DNA of 64,000 bases from CAYJEQ01 sp964370185 (GCA_964370185.1 CAYJIJ010000003.1:4875-68874), one strand, 5' to 3'. Counted from the first letter of the stretch, positions 51,994-61,428 are shown. Notes: generated from the letters alone by a model not told the origin. Program-made: numbers and translations.

Positions 51994-53808
51994 TTGAAAA
52001 ATAAAATTAAACTATACGCTTTTATAGTGCTCGAGATGGGAATAATAGTACTTTGTGCACTCTTAGCCACCTATCTGAGATTTGAATTTAATATACCACG
52101 AAACCATTATGAAATGCTAAGCATCTTCATCCCGATTGCTATTGCCTCCACAGCTGTGAGCAGTATTTTTGTTGGGAACTATAACAACATCCTATCCTAT
52201 TTTGGATTTACAGAGCTTTTGGGGCAGATATTAGTTTCGGCCTTTACGACTACTGTTATTTTAGCCTGTAAGGTGTTTGTTTTTCCGCAAATTTCGGGCT
52301 CGATAACGGTGATATATGGTGTGCTGTTTTTCTTGCTTTCCACCGCATTAAGAGGAATACCAAGGGTGCAAAAATGGCTTGCAATTGTTGTTAATGCCAA
52401 ATACGGAAGAACAAAACGCATCATGATAGTGGGCGCAGGGGACACGGGCGTAATGCTTGCAAAACAGATTATGGGTAGTGATAACTATGATATGTACCCG
52501 GTGGTTTTTGTTGATGATAATGACGACAAACAGGGTAAAAAAGTTGCTAATATACCCGTAAAGGGCAAAATTGAAGATGCGCCTAAAATTGCTAAACTGC
52601 TTGCGATAGATGAAATCATTATAGCCATTCCATCTGCAAGCAAAAAAGAGATGCTCTATCTACTCGATAAAACCGCCGACGCAGGAATACCCACAAGGGT
52701 GTTTAGGCATGCTATTGACGCCGAAAAATTCATGTCGGGGGAAACAACTCAGATAAAAGAAGTCTCAATCGAAGACCTACTCTTTAGAGAGCCGATTGTG
52801 GTGGAAAACCCACTAAATCGTCAGTTAATAGAGGGTAAGGTGGTTTTGGTTACGGGCGGTGTGGGTTCGATAGGATCGGAGCTATGCAGGCAGGTGCTTG
52901 AAAACGGCTGTGAAAAACTGATAATATTTGATATTCATGAAAATGGACTTTTTGAGATAAATGAAGAGCTAAAACACAAATTTGAGGGCAAATACATCAC
53001 ATGCCTTGCTTCGGTGAGGGATGTAAACAGAATTGACTATCTCTTCTCACTACATAAGCCGAGCATAGTATTCCATGCGGCGGCGCATAAGCATGTGCCA
53101 ATGATGGAGATAAACCCATTCGAGGCGATAAAAAACAATGTAATAGGCACACAAAATATAATAGAAGCGGCAATTAGGCATAAATCGGACAAACTTATCT
53201 TAATCTCCACCGACAAAGCCGTGCACCCCACAAATATCATGGGGGCTACAAAGAGAGTGTGCGAACTCATGGTAAAAGCATATTGTGGCAGGGGCACGGA
53301 AATGGTTGCGGTGCGCTTTGGCAATGTACTGGAGTCGAATGGTTCTGTTATACCGCTATTTAAAAAGCAGATTGCGAAAGGCGGCCCTGTGACAGTCACC
53401 CACCGAGACATGGTCAGGTATTTTATGACTATAAAAGAAGCGGTGTCGCTGGTGCTATCGGCAGGAGCATTTGCCAAAAATTCAGAGCTCTTTGTACTGG
53501 ATATGGGCGAGCCTGTAAAAATTTATGAGCTTGCAAATAGCCTTATAAAACTTTCGGGAAAAACTCCCGATGTGGACATAAAAATTGAAATTTCGGGACT
53601 TCGCCCGGGCGAGAAACTCTTTGAAGAAATTGTGCTCGACAGTGAAACAGTGGACAATACCTCCCATAAAAAGATATTCATACTAAAAGGCGACAAGCTT
53701 GCAAAGACCGACTTCATAGAAAGAGTGGCAGAGCTTAAAAAACTCGCCGACGCAAATAGCGACGAAGCTAAAATGCGTGAGCTTTTATTTGATTTAATTG
53801 TGGAGTAA
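51994..53808 (+). CDS. membrane nucleotide-sugar dehydratase/epimerase (FlaA1/CapD type)
   Basis: 604 residues. Four N-terminal membrane segments (about residues 5-115) are followed by a Rossmann region with VGAGDTGVML (about 150), then the catalytic domain: VLVTGGVGSIGSEL, STDKAVHPTNIMGATKR and VRFGNVLESNGSVIPLF. Relatives are UDP-HexNAc 4,6-dehydratases that make precursors of FucNAc, QuiNAc or bacillosamine. TTG start with AAGGAG upstream. It is separate from the polysaccharide operon at 25-39 kb but could feed its epimerase and PglC-type transferase. Confidence 0.93.
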   Translation: MKNKIKLYAFIVLEMGIIVLCALLATYLRFEFNIPRNHYEMLSIFIPIAIASTAVSSIFVGNYNNILSYFGFTELLGQILVSAFTTTVILACKVFVFPQISGSITVIYGVLFFLLSTALRGIPRVQKWLAIVVNAKYGRTKRIMIVGAGDTGVMLAKQIMGSDNYDMYPVVFVDDNDDKQGKKVANIPVKGKIEDAPKIAKLLAIDEIIIAIPSASKKEMLYLLDKTADAGIPTRVFRHAIDAEKFMSGETTQIKEVSIEDLLFREPIVVENPLNRQLIEGKVVLVTGGVGSIGSELCRQVLENGCEKLIIFDIHENGLFEINEELKHKFEGKYITCLASVRDVNRIDYLFSLHKPSIVFHAAAHKHVPMMEINPFEAIKNNVIGTQNIIEAAIRHKSDKLILISTDKAVHPTNIMGATKRVCELMVKAYCGRGTEMVAVRFGNVLESNGSVIPLFKKQIAKGGPVTVTHRDMVRYFMTIKEAVSLVLSAGAFAKNSELFVLDMGEPVKIYELANSLIKLSGKTPDVDIKIEISGLRPGEKLFEEIVLDSETVDNTSHKKIFILKGDKLAKTDFIERVAELKKLADANSDEAKMRELLFDLIVE

Positions 53809-53862
53809 GGGGTTTTGCTTTAATGGGGGGGATTTATATTATGTGAGGTACGAATATAATAT

Positions 53863-53899
53863 AAATTTGCCATGTGGGCATCCTTGCCCACGGCAATTT
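53863..53899. repeat. AAATTTGCC/GGCAATTT dispersed hairpin, copy 3
   Basis: AAATTTGCC (53863-53871) and GGCAATTT (53892-53899) flank GTGGGCA/TGCCCAC. It may end transcription of the FlaA1-like gene. Confidence 0.6.
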
Positions 53900-53952
53900 A
53901 AATCTATATGTCCTTGCACCGAGACGGGGCAGATGGATTATTTATATAATCC

Positions 53953-53974
53953 GTAGGGGTGGCCTGCGGTTGTC
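53953..53974. repeat. REP-like arm upstream of RAYT
   Basis: GTAGGGGTGGCCTGCGGTTG resembles the arms inside the RAYT gene at 54141-54165 and 54315-54339. It lies 57 bases ahead of that gene. Confidence 0.6.
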
Positions 53975-54030
53975 AGTCGGCAGATTAATTTTTTGACACA
54001 TATTTTAGTATTTACACAGGCGGTGATTAT

Positions 54031-54492
54031 ATGGGGTTGCCGAAACGAAAAGCTATCAGATTAAAAGATTATGATTATAGTCAAAACGGTGCGTATTTTG
54101 TAACGATATGCGTAAAAAATAGAGAAAATTTATTATGGAATGTAGGGGAGACCTGTGGTCGTCCGCTCCTTGATAATCATTTATCTGACTACGGAATAAT
54201 AATTGATAAGGAAATCAATAAACTGCATGATATATATGAAACAGTGGTTGTAGATAAATATGTAATAATGCCAAATCATATCCATATCATTATTATTTTG
54301 CAAAATGAGATAGACGGACGACCGCAGGTCGCCCCTACAATATCTCGCCTAATTCAACAATTCAAAGGTTCTGTTTCTAAACAAATTGGTTTTTCTATGT
54401 GGCAAAAATTATTTTACGACCATATTATTAGAAACGAACAAGAATACCAGAAAGTTTGGCAATACATAGACACAATCCCATTAAAATGGTAA
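54031..54492 (+). CDS. REP-associated tyrosine transposase (RAYT)
   Basis: 153-residue Y1_Tnp/IS200-like nuclease. N-terminus LPKRKAIRLKDYDYSQNGAYFVTI; the HUH motif is NHIHI (about residue 83); the nucleophile Tyr is likely in KLFYDHIIRNEQEY. RAYTs process REP hairpins. Its coding region contains two inverted REP-like arms (54141-54165 and 54315-54339), translated as GETCGRPLLD and DGRPQVAPT. The protein is close to full length. Nearby GTAGGGG elements at 17410 and 53953 could be its targets. Confidence 0.85.
   Translation: MGLPKRKAIRLKDYDYSQNGAYFVTICVKNRENLLWNVGETCGRPLLDNHLSDYGIIIDKEINKLHDIYETVVVDKYVIMPNHIHIIIILQNEIDGRPQVAPTISRLIQQFKGSVSKQIGFSMWQKLFYDHIIRNEQEYQKVWQYIDTIPLKW
54141..54339. 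repeat. inverted REP-like arms inside the RAYT gene
   Basis: The 25-base arms (54141-54165 and 54315-54339), starting TGTAGGGG at the left and ending CCCCTACA at the right, match at 23 of 25 positions when inverted. They flank about 150 bases of coding sequence. Confidence 0.8.
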
Positions 54493-54533
54493 GAAGATTC
54501 TTACAACATAAATAAGCATAATCCCCAAAATTA

Positions 54534-54569
54534 AAACTACCACTATCAGTTTTTTGATAGTGGTAGTTT
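54534..54569. terminator. bidirectional terminator between RAYT and nspC
   Basis: AAACTACCACTATCA (54534-54548) and TGATAGTGGTAGTTT (54555-54569) pair perfectly over 15 bases with T-rich flanks. It ends the polyamine operon from the right and RAYT from the left. Confidence 0.88.
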
Positions 54570-54620
54570 GTTTCTTTAAAGTAGTCATATATAGGCACAT
54601 AGTGGCATTAAAATTATTTT

Positions 54621-55751
54621 CTAAGAAAGTCTTTCCTTAAAATCGCTATAACCAAAGCTTTTCACATTAATTATACTGCCATCCTCTTTTAAAAGCATTA
54701 TCGAGGGGAGTGCCATGCCGTTAAATGTATTGTTTTTTACCATTGAGTAAATAGCCATGTCCTCAAAAATGAGTTTATCGCCTATATTTAGCTCATGGTC
54801 GAAGGAGTAGTCACCGATTATGTCCCCTGCTAAGCAGGTTGCACCACCGAAACGATAGGTAAACGCCTTTTCATTCGGCTGACCGCTCTGGTATAGCGGT
54901 GGGCGGTAGGGCATTTCGATAACATCGGGCATATGGCAGGCGGCAGAAGCATCTAAAATGCCTATATTCATGCCGTTTTTTACAATGTCGAGCACCTTTG
55001 TTACCATATATCCTGCGTGGTAGGCAATGGCTTCGCCTGGCTCGAGGTAGACCTCTACACCATACTCCGCCTTAAAGGATTTTACACAGTCTATCAGAGC
55101 TTCTCTGTCGTAATCGGGGCGTGTGATGTGGTGACCACCACCAAAGTTTATCCATTTCATCGCCCAGATGAACTCACCAAACTGCTCCTTTACCGCTGAT
55201 AGTGTTTCTATCAGTGCGTCGCTGTTTTGCTCGCATAGGGTGTGAAAGTGCAAACCCTCTATGCCATCAAGCTCGTCGGGGCGAAACTCTTCCCTGATTA
55301 CACCAAGCCTTGAGCCGACTGAGCAGGGGTCGTATATGCCACCGCCCTGCGTGGAGCAAAGGGGATTTATGCGAATGCCACAGCTTTTTCCCGATGCCTT
55401 TGCTTTAGCCTTGTATTTATTCCACTCGTTAAAGGAATTAAATATCACATGGTCGCAAATCGAGAGAATTTCGTCCATTTCCTCTTCGTTATATGCACCG
55501 CTGAAAACATGGTTTTCCTTGCCCATTTCCTCAAAGCCAAGCTTTGCTTCATAGAGTCCGCTTGCAGTAGTGCCCGAGAGATATTTTCCTATGAGCGGAT
55601 AAATACTGAACATCGAAAACGCTTTCTGCGCAAGCAGTATCTTTGCCCCCGATTTTTCTGCTACCTCGGCGAGCATCTCTAAATTCTTTATTATTTTGCC
55701 CTCGTCCACCACATAGGCAGGGGTTTTAATATTATATAGCTCTTTGTTCAT
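54621..55751 (-). CDS. nspC: carboxynorspermidine/carboxyspermidine decarboxylase
   Basis: PLP enzyme (alanine-racemase fold) that removes the carboxylate from carboxyspermidine or carboxynorspermidine, giving spermidine or norspermidine. 376 residues. K43 (LLAQKAFSM) should bind PLP; HFHTLCEQNSD, NFGGGHH and EPGEAIAYHAGY are family motifs. Its start shares one base with the dehydrogenase stop (TAATG). It is the last gene of the operon. Confidence 0.95.
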   Translation of the reverse strand: MNKELYNIKTPAYVVDEGKIIKNLEMLAEVAEKSGAKILLAQKAFSMFSIYPLIGKYLSGTTASGLYEAKLGFEEMGKENHVFSGAYNEEEMDEILSICDHVIFNSFNEWNKYKAKAKASGKSCGIRINPLCSTQGGGIYDPCSVGSRLGVIREEFRPDELDGIEGLHFHTLCEQNSDALIETLSAVKEQFGEFIWAMKWINFGGGHHITRPDYDREALIDCVKSFKAEYGVEVYLEPGEAIAYHAGYMVTKVLDIVKNGMNIGILDASAACHMPDVIEMPYRPPLYQSGQPNEKAFTYRFGGATCLAGDIIGDYSFDHELNIGDKLIFEDMAIYSMVKNNTFNGMALPSIMLLKEDGSIINVKSFGYSDFKERLS

Positions 55752-56953
55752 TAGTCCACCAAAGTTGGGTTGAAGTCTTCATGCCATGGAAGGCCCCATT
55801 TATTGAGTGCTTCCATGAATGGGTCTGGATCAAATTCTTCGATGTTCCATACACCCGGCTTATTCCAAGTGCCATTCATAACCATCATTGCACCAATCAT
55901 TGCAGGCACGCCCGTTGTGTAGGAAATTGCCTGTGACTCCACTTCTTTATAGCACTCTTGATGGTCGCATACATTGTAGACATAGTAGTTTTTCTCAACA
56001 CCGTCTTTTTTACCTCTGAACATGCAGGCAATATGTGTTTTGCCCACTGTGCGAGGGCCGAGCGAAGCAGGGTCGGGCAGTAGCTCTTTTAAGAACTGAA
56101 TTGGCACTATCTGGGTGCCACCGAAGTTTATAGGCTCTATGCCAAGCATACCCACATTTTCAAGGCATTTCATATGAGTGATATAGCTTTGACCAAATGT
56201 CATGAAAAATCTAATTCTCTTAAGCCCTGGCATGTTTTCCACAAGGCTTTCAAGCTCTTCATGATATAGTAGGTACATATCCTTCATGCCAACTTCTTTA
56301 AAATCATACTCTCTTTTGATTTCGAGCGGTTTTGTTTCTATCCATTTGCCATCTTCCCAGTATCTGCCGTTTGCCGATACTTCCCTTAGATTAATCTCGG
56401 GGTTAAAGTTTGTTGCGAATGGGTAGCCATGGTCACCGCCATTGCAGTCGAGTATATCAATATAGTTGATTTCATCAAAATAATGCTTTAGTGCATATGC
56501 AGAGAAAACCCCTGTTACGCCTGGATCAAATCCACTTCCTAAAAGCGCACAAATGCCAGCTTCTTTGAATTTTTCTCTGTATGCCCATTGCCATTTGTAT
56601 TCAAATTTAGCAGTGTCCACTGGCTCGTAGTTAGCAGTGTCCACATAGTGAGTTTTTGTAGCCAAGCAGGCATCCATTATAGTTAAATCCTGATATGGCA
56701 GTGCAAGGTTTAGCACCACATCTGGTTTAAACTCATTTATGAGTGCCACAAGCTCGTCAACATTATCGGCATCCACCTTAGCGGTTTGGATTTTTGTCTT
56801 AGTCTTGCCCTCTAATTTTTCTTTAAGTGCATCGCATTTGGACTTTGTGCGGCTGGCAATCATAATTTCCTCGAAAACTTCGCTATTTTGGCAGCATTTG
56901 TGCACTGCAACACCCGCAACACCACCTGCGCCTATTATTAAACATCTACCCAT
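55751..56953 (-). CDS. carboxyspermidine dehydrogenase (Lys1/saccharopine dehydrogenase family)
   Basis: NADPH-dependent enzyme that condenses aspartate semialdehyde with putrescine (or diaminopropane). 400 residues. N-terminal GAGGVAGVAVHKC binds cofactor; DTANYEPVDTAKFEYKW and LGSGFDPGVTGVFSAYALKH are typical. It is directly followed by nspC, its functional partner, so the assignment as CASDH rather than saccharopine dehydrogenase is well supported. It lies 69 bases after speB. Confidence 0.94.
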   Translation of the reverse strand: MGRCLIIGAGGVAGVAVHKCCQNSEVFEEIMIASRTKSKCDALKEKLEGKTKTKIQTAKVDADNVDELVALINEFKPDVVLNLALPYQDLTIMDACLATKTHYVDTANYEPVDTAKFEYKWQWAYREKFKEAGICALLGSGFDPGVTGVFSAYALKHYFDEINYIDILDCNGGDHGYPFATNFNPEINLREVSANGRYWEDGKWIETKPLEIKREYDFKEVGMKDMYLLYHEELESLVENMPGLKRIRFFMTFGQSYITHMKCLENVGMLGIEPINFGGTQIVPIQFLKELLPDPASLGPRTVGKTHIACMFRGKKDGVEKNYYVYNVCDHQECYKEVESQAISYTTGVPAMIGAMMVMNGTWNKPGVWNIEEFDPDPFMEALNKWGLPWHEDFNPTLVD

Positions 56954-57021
56954 AAGTCATATCTCCTTTTAATTGTTGTTAGTCATGCGTGGAATATTTT
57001 TTCGCATATCTTTCTTAATAA

Positions 57022-57864
57022 TTAAAGTTGCAATAATATCTCCCTTGTTATCTTGCAGGCAAGTGCGGTGGAAGCTCCACTTTGATCGTAATGGGGTGAA
57101 AGCTCGTTAATGTCACAGCCCACTACATTTAAATCACTCAGCTTAAGCACTGCATTTAAAAGCTCTTTAAATGTCACGCCACCTGCCTCAGGTGTGCCAG
57201 TGCCCCAAAAACAAGAGGGGTCAAGCACATCTAAATCAAGGGTGAAATAAACAGGTTTTCCCTTTAGCTCCTCTACGATTCTCCTAAACTCATCTAAATC
57301 GAATTTATAGAGTCTCGTGTGATTTTTTGCAAACTCAAATTCATGTTTCTCACCACTGCGTATACCGAGCTGATATATTCTGCCATCACCTAAGAAATTC
57401 CATATCTGCTTCATTACACCCGAATGGGTGAGCGGCTCGCCTAAGTATTCGTCCCTCAAATCGGTGTGTGCATCTAAATGGATTATATGCAAATCAGGAT
57501 ATTTTTCATATACCGCCCTCACTGCACCGAGTGTGATTAGATGTTCACCGCCGAGCATCACTGGGATTTTTTCGTCGGTGAGAATTTTTTTAGTGTAGTC
57601 GTAAATTGTGTCGAGCACTTTATAAGTGTTGCCAAATGGGAAGTCTAAATCCCCACCGTCAAACACTTTTATTTCAGTTAAATCCCTATCACAGTAGGGG
57701 GAGTAGGTTTCAATTCCGAAGCTTTCATTTCTTATTGCGGCAGGGCCAAACCTTGTGCCTGGGCGAAAGGAGGTAGTGCCGTCAAACGGCGCTCCAAAAA
57801 GCACGATTTTTGCTTCATCGTATTCGCTTTCGCAAGCTATGAAAGTGCTTATATTCTTATTCAT
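57022..57864 (-). CDS. speB: agmatinase
   Basis: Mn-dependent ureohydrolase converting agmatine to putrescine and urea. 280 residues. Metal-binding motifs: GGEHLITLGAV, HLDAHTDLRDEY and TLDLDVLDPS, with GVTFKELL beyond. Overlaps the start region of speE by eight bases, so it is co-translated. With the arginine decarboxylase two genes upstream, it completes the arginine-to-putrescine route. Confidence 0.95.
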   Translation of the reverse strand: MNKNISTFIACESEYDEAKIVLFGAPFDGTTSFRPGTRFGPAAIRNESFGIETYSPYCDRDLTEIKVFDGGDLDFPFGNTYKVLDTIYDYTKKILTDEKIPVMLGGEHLITLGAVRAVYEKYPDLHIIHLDAHTDLRDEYLGEPLTHSGVMKQIWNFLGDGRIYQLGIRSGEKHEFEFAKNHTRLYKFDLDEFRRIVEELKGKPVYFTLDLDVLDPSCFWGTGTPEAGGVTFKELLNAVLKLSDLNVVGCDINELSPHYDQSGASTALACKITREILLQL

Positions 57865-58711
57865 TCTCTTTAAGCATCTCCTCTACATATTTCGGCAGGC
57901 AGAATGCACCTTTGTGAAGTGTGGTGGTGTAATACTTTGTGTCAATCTCCGCCGATTTAAAACTTTCTTCCTTTAAATCCTTTGTGGGGTGGTATTTCTT
58001 AGAGGCAAAGCCGAATAGCCAATGCCCCGAGGGATATGTTGGTATATGAGCCTGATAGACTTTTGCTATCGGGAAATTACCAAGTATCCTCTTGTGAGCC
58101 CTGTTCATCGCCGCCGCATCCTGCCTGTAAAATGGGCTTTCATGCTGATTTACCATGATGCCATCATCAGTGAGTGCATTAAAGCAGTTGCCGTAGAACT
58201 CTTTTGTAAAAAGCACTTCCCCAGGGCCCGAGGGGTCTGTTGAGTCGACTATAATGAGGTCGTATTTTTCCTTTGTGTGGCGGATGAATTTAAGCCCATC
58301 GGCTATATGGATATTCGCCACGGGATTATTAAATCCGCATGCAGTTTTGGGGAGATACTGCTTGCAGATATCTATTACCCTCTCGTCTATCTCAACAAGG
58401 TCTATAAGCTCAATTTGAGGGTATTTCTCAAGCTCCCTGAGCACTCCGCCGTCCCCAGCGCCTATTATAAGCACCTTTTTTATATTCGGATTTACCGACA
58501 TTGGTATATGGGTCATCATCTCGTGATAGATAAACTCATCCTTTTCGGTGAGCATCATCACGCCATCAAGCGTTAGAAACCTTCCGAATTCACGGCTTTC
58601 ATAAACGGCTATCTTTTGGAAGTCGCTCTGCTCGCTGTGGAGTTGGCTTTCTACTTTTATAGAAAATCTCACACCCGAAGTGTGATATTCAGTAAACCAT
58701 AAATCATCCAT
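57857..58711 (-). CDS. speE: spermidine synthase
   Basis: Aminopropyltransferase joining putrescine with decarboxylated S-adenosylmethionine. 284 residues from the ATG at 58711, which has AAAGGAAG at good spacing (an ATG at 58717 is also in frame). GAGDGGVLRE binds the cofactor; DSTDPSGPGE carries a catalytic Asp. It is placed between speA and speB in the cluster. Confidence 0.96.
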   Translation of the reverse strand: MDDLWFTEYHTSGVRFSIKVESQLHSEQSDFQKIAVYESREFGRFLTLDGVMMLTEKDEFIYHEMMTHIPMSVNPNIKKVLIIGAGDGGVLRELEKYPQIELIDLVEIDERVIDICKQYLPKTACGFNNPVANIHIADGLKFIRHTKEKYDLIIVDSTDPSGPGEVLFTKEFYGNCFNALTDDGIMVNQHESPFYRQDAAAMNRAHKRILGNFPIAKVYQAHIPTYPSGHWLFGFASKKYHPTKDLKEESFKSAEIDTKYYTTTLHKGAFCLPKYVEEMLKENE

Positions 58712-58772
58712 AGTCATCTTCCTTTCTATTGTGCCCTTAGTCCTATAATACCAAAGACTGCAAAAGCGTCCA

Positions 58773-60245
58773 TTAGTGCAGCTCGATTTGATGCTCTATC
58801 GGGTTTTCAAGCACATTAATCCTGCTTGCATCCATCGTCTCAGGGCCTGTGATTAAGCATCCCTTCTCCTTGGCATAGTTTATATAGTTTATAATCTCGT
58901 CAGTTATCATTTCGCCCGGTGCAAGAATTGGTATCCCAGGCGGGTAGCACATAACAAATTCACCGCAAATATGCCCATTGCACTCGTTTATAGGCAGGCT
59001 TACCTTATCACCAAAAAATGCCCTTTGTGGGGACATTGCCACCACGGGCGAGATATATTCGCTCTCAAGCATTCCTGCTTTGTCCTTTTTATACTTTCTT
59101 CTTATCTCGGAAAGTGCAGTTATAAGTCTTTCGATATTTTTATTTTTATCACCCACCGAGATATATGCAAGTATATTGCCCAAATCGCCAAATTCTATCT
59201 GAATGTCGTATTCATCACGGAGAAGGTCGTATACTTCCTTGCCTGCAAGGCCTATGTCTATGGTGTTTACCGAGAGCTTAGTGGTGTCGAAATCAAATAT
59301 GCTATCGCCATTTATAATTTCTTTGCTGTATGCGTAATAGTCGCCTATTTCGTTTATCTCTTCCCTTGAGTAGTCAGCAAATTTCTTCACCTTTTCAAAG
59401 ATTTTCTCCCCCTCAAGTGCGAGCTTCCTCCTCGAAATATCAAGGCTTGAAAGCAGGAGATATGAGCCGCTTGTGGTCTGGGTTAAATTAATTATCTGGC
59501 GCACATAATGTGGATTTACATTTTTACCGCAGAGCAGTATGGAGCTTTGGGTAAGTGAGCCGCCCGATTTATGCATGCTCACACTTGCCATGTCCGCACC
59601 TGCCGCCATTGCTGTTATCGGCATGTCCTTGCCAAAATAAAAATGTGTGCCGTGGGCTTCGTCCACAAGTACCTTTATCCCTTTTTCATGGGAAATATCC
59701 ACTATCGACTTTAAGTCGGAGCAGATACCATAATAGGTGGGATTATTTACAAGTATCGCCTTAGCGTCGGGGTTTTTCTCAATCGCTTCCTTTACATCGG
59801 AAACGGACATTCCAAGTGCAATGCCAAGCCTCATATTGGTTTGTGGATTTACATACACAGGTATTCCTCCACAAATTACAAGGGCATTTATAACACTCTG
59901 ATGGACATTTCTTGGCAGAATTAGCTTATCCCCAGCCTTGACTGTTGCAAATATCATCGCCTGTACCGAAGAGGTAGTGCCTCCCACCATGAAGAAAGAA
60001 TGTGCCGCACCAAACGCCTCCGCCGCAAGCCCTTCAGCCTCTTTTATTACCGAAGTGGGGTGGCAGAGATTATCAAGCGGTTTCATTGAGTTTACATCTA
60101 CACTCATGCAGTCCTCACCCAAAAATTCGGTGAGCTCAGGGTTTCCCCTGCCTCTCTTATGCCCTGGAACATCAAAGGGCACTAATTTATTATTTTTCAT
60201 CTCTTCGAGTGCATCTGCAATCGGTGCTCTTTTTTGATTTCCCAA
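58773..60245 (-). CDS. speA: arginine decarboxylase (PLP, Orn/Lys/Arg family)
   Basis: 490-residue fold-type I PLP decarboxylase. N-terminus has FDVPGHKRGRG; D195 (VDEAHGTHFYF) and the PLP Lys K226 (SMHKSGGSLTQSS) are present; C-terminus PPGIPILAPGEMITDEI. Family sequence alone does not separate Arg from Lys or Orn, but speB next door fixes arginine as the likely substrate. A distant paralogue lies at 13615-14943. Confidence 0.92.
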   Translation of the reverse strand: MGNQKRAPIADALEEMKNNKLVPFDVPGHKRGRGNPELTEFLGEDCMSVDVNSMKPLDNLCHPTSVIKEAEGLAAEAFGAAHSFFMVGGTTSSVQAMIFATVKAGDKLILPRNVHQSVINALVICGGIPVYVNPQTNMRLGIALGMSVSDVKEAIEKNPDAKAILVNNPTYYGICSDLKSIVDISHEKGIKVLVDEAHGTHFYFGKDMPITAMAAGADMASVSMHKSGGSLTQSSILLCGKNVNPHYVRQIINLTQTTSGSYLLLSSLDISRRKLALEGEKIFEKVKKFADYSREEINEIGDYYAYSKEIINGDSIFDFDTTKLSVNTIDIGLAGKEVYDLLRDEYDIQIEFGDLGNILAYISVGDKNKNIERLITALSEIRRKYKKDKAGMLESEYISPVVAMSPQRAFFGDKVSLPINECNGHICGEFVMCYPPGIPILAPGEMITDEIINYINYAKEKGCLITGPETMDASRINVLENPIEHQIELH

Positions 60246-60299
60246 GATTTATTCCCCCATTGTATTTTAGTGTTGTGAGTAAAATGTTAATTTCGTTGT

Positions 60300-61064
60300 T
60301 TAGTATACATTAGTACCGCTAAAGATTTCTATCATTTCTTTTCGCAGTGCATTTGTGATATTAAGCCTTGTTTTAGGTGCTATTTCATATACATCGGCAT
60401 TGAAGAGGTAGTTTTGCAGCACAATGTCTTTTATTAGCATCCTTGTGTGGAAAATATTCGACTGATATACATTTACATCAATAGCGTCGTATTTTTCGAG
60501 TGTTTTAGTGTCAATAAAGTCCTGTATAGAGGTCATTTTGTGGTCTAAAAACAGCTTTCTTCCACTTATATCCCTTGTAAAACCCCTCACACGGTAGTCC
60601 ATTGTGATTATATCGGAGTCAAAACTGCTGATTAGAAAATCCAATGTTGAAAGAGGTGGAATTTCGCCACAGGTGGCTACATCTATATCAACTCTAAATG
60701 TCGCTATTGAGTTTTCAGGGTGGTATTCGGGATAGGTGTGCACTGTTACATGGCTCTTATCAAGATGCGCAACGACTGTTTCCCCAGAGCGGTTTTTCGC
60801 CATGCTCTCCTCTGCAATCAAAAGAGTAACTGATGCCCCCTGTGGCTCATAGTCCTGCTTTGAGATGTTTAGCACTGTTGCCCCTATCATCTCTGTGAGC
60901 TTTGTGAGGATATCTGTTAGCCTATCAGAATTATACTGCTCGTTGATATACTTGATATAATCCTGCTGTTCCCTCGCTGTTTTAGCATAGCAAATATCAT
61001 AGATATTGAAGCTGAGTGCCTTTGTTAAATTGTTAAATCCATATAGTTTTAGCTTGTCCGACAT
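60300..61064 (-). CDS. speD: S-adenosylmethionine decarboxylase proenzyme
   Basis: Pyruvoyl enzyme that makes the aminopropyl donor for speE. From the ATG at 61064 (GGAGG nine bases upstream) it has 254 residues, the E. coli-type long form. Self-cleavage is expected between K103 and S104 in HLDKSHVTVHTYPE; the Cys in DVATCGEIPPLS is the catalytic acid. The farther open frame to 61244 covers the leader RNA and is not coding. First gene of the polyamine operon. Confidence 0.95.
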   Translation of the reverse strand: MSDKLKLYGFNNLTKALSFNIYDICYAKTAREQQDYIKYINEQYNSDRLTDILTKLTEMIGATVLNISKQDYEPQGASVTLLIAEESMAKNRSGETVVAHLDKSHVTVHTYPEYHPENSIATFRVDIDVATCGEIPPLSTLDFLISSFDSDIITMDYRVRGFTRDISGRKLFLDHKMTSIQDFIDTKTLEKYDAIDVNVYQSNIFHTRMLIKDIVLQNYLFNADVYEIAPKTRLNITNALRKEMIEIFSGTNVY

Positions 61065-61420
61065 CTTAAAAATCCTCCAAAAAAGAAAAGGTATACCGCG
61101 TAAACGGCACACCTTATAAAATAGTCTTTTTGCCCACTGGGCATAATGTATTTCAGAGTCTATATAGCAAGAACTTACTTTTACTACTCTTATTGACCTT
61201 TTTACAAGTGTGTACCCGAGTACACTTAGGGCGAATGAACCCAACAGGCAATTAAGTTGCCAGCTTATAAAATTTTCGCTTTTAGCGCAATCAATAATGC
61301 TCTTTTTTAAGCGGAAGGTGACTTTAAAATCACCCCAAAGCCAATAAAATTTTATCGGCTCAGTAAATTCTCACTGAATAACTGTGAAATGGGATTTTCT
61401 AAAATAAAAACATCCCCATC
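61065..61420 (-). promoter_or_regulatory. structured 5' leader of the polyamine operon
   Basis: About 355 bases from the predicted transcript start to speD. On the sense strand it holds several hairpins: AGCCGATAAA/TTTATTGGCT, GGTGATT/AGTCACC, GGCAA/TTGCC, AAGTGT/ACACTT around a CTCGGG loop, and GCCCAGTGGGC. Last is an 11-bp stem (61088-61098 with 61105-61115, two G-U pairs) followed by a T-rich run directly before the ribosome site (61074-61078). That layout fits transcription attenuation by a riboswitch or other sensor. I do not recognise a known riboswitch class. Confidence 0.65.
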
Positions 61421-61428
61421 CATTAATT

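Noticed and set aside
61065..61244. Upstream open frame as an N-terminal extension of SpeD
   Set aside because: The SpeD family starts at the later ATG, which has a strong ribosome site, and the upstream stretch forms RNA hairpins.
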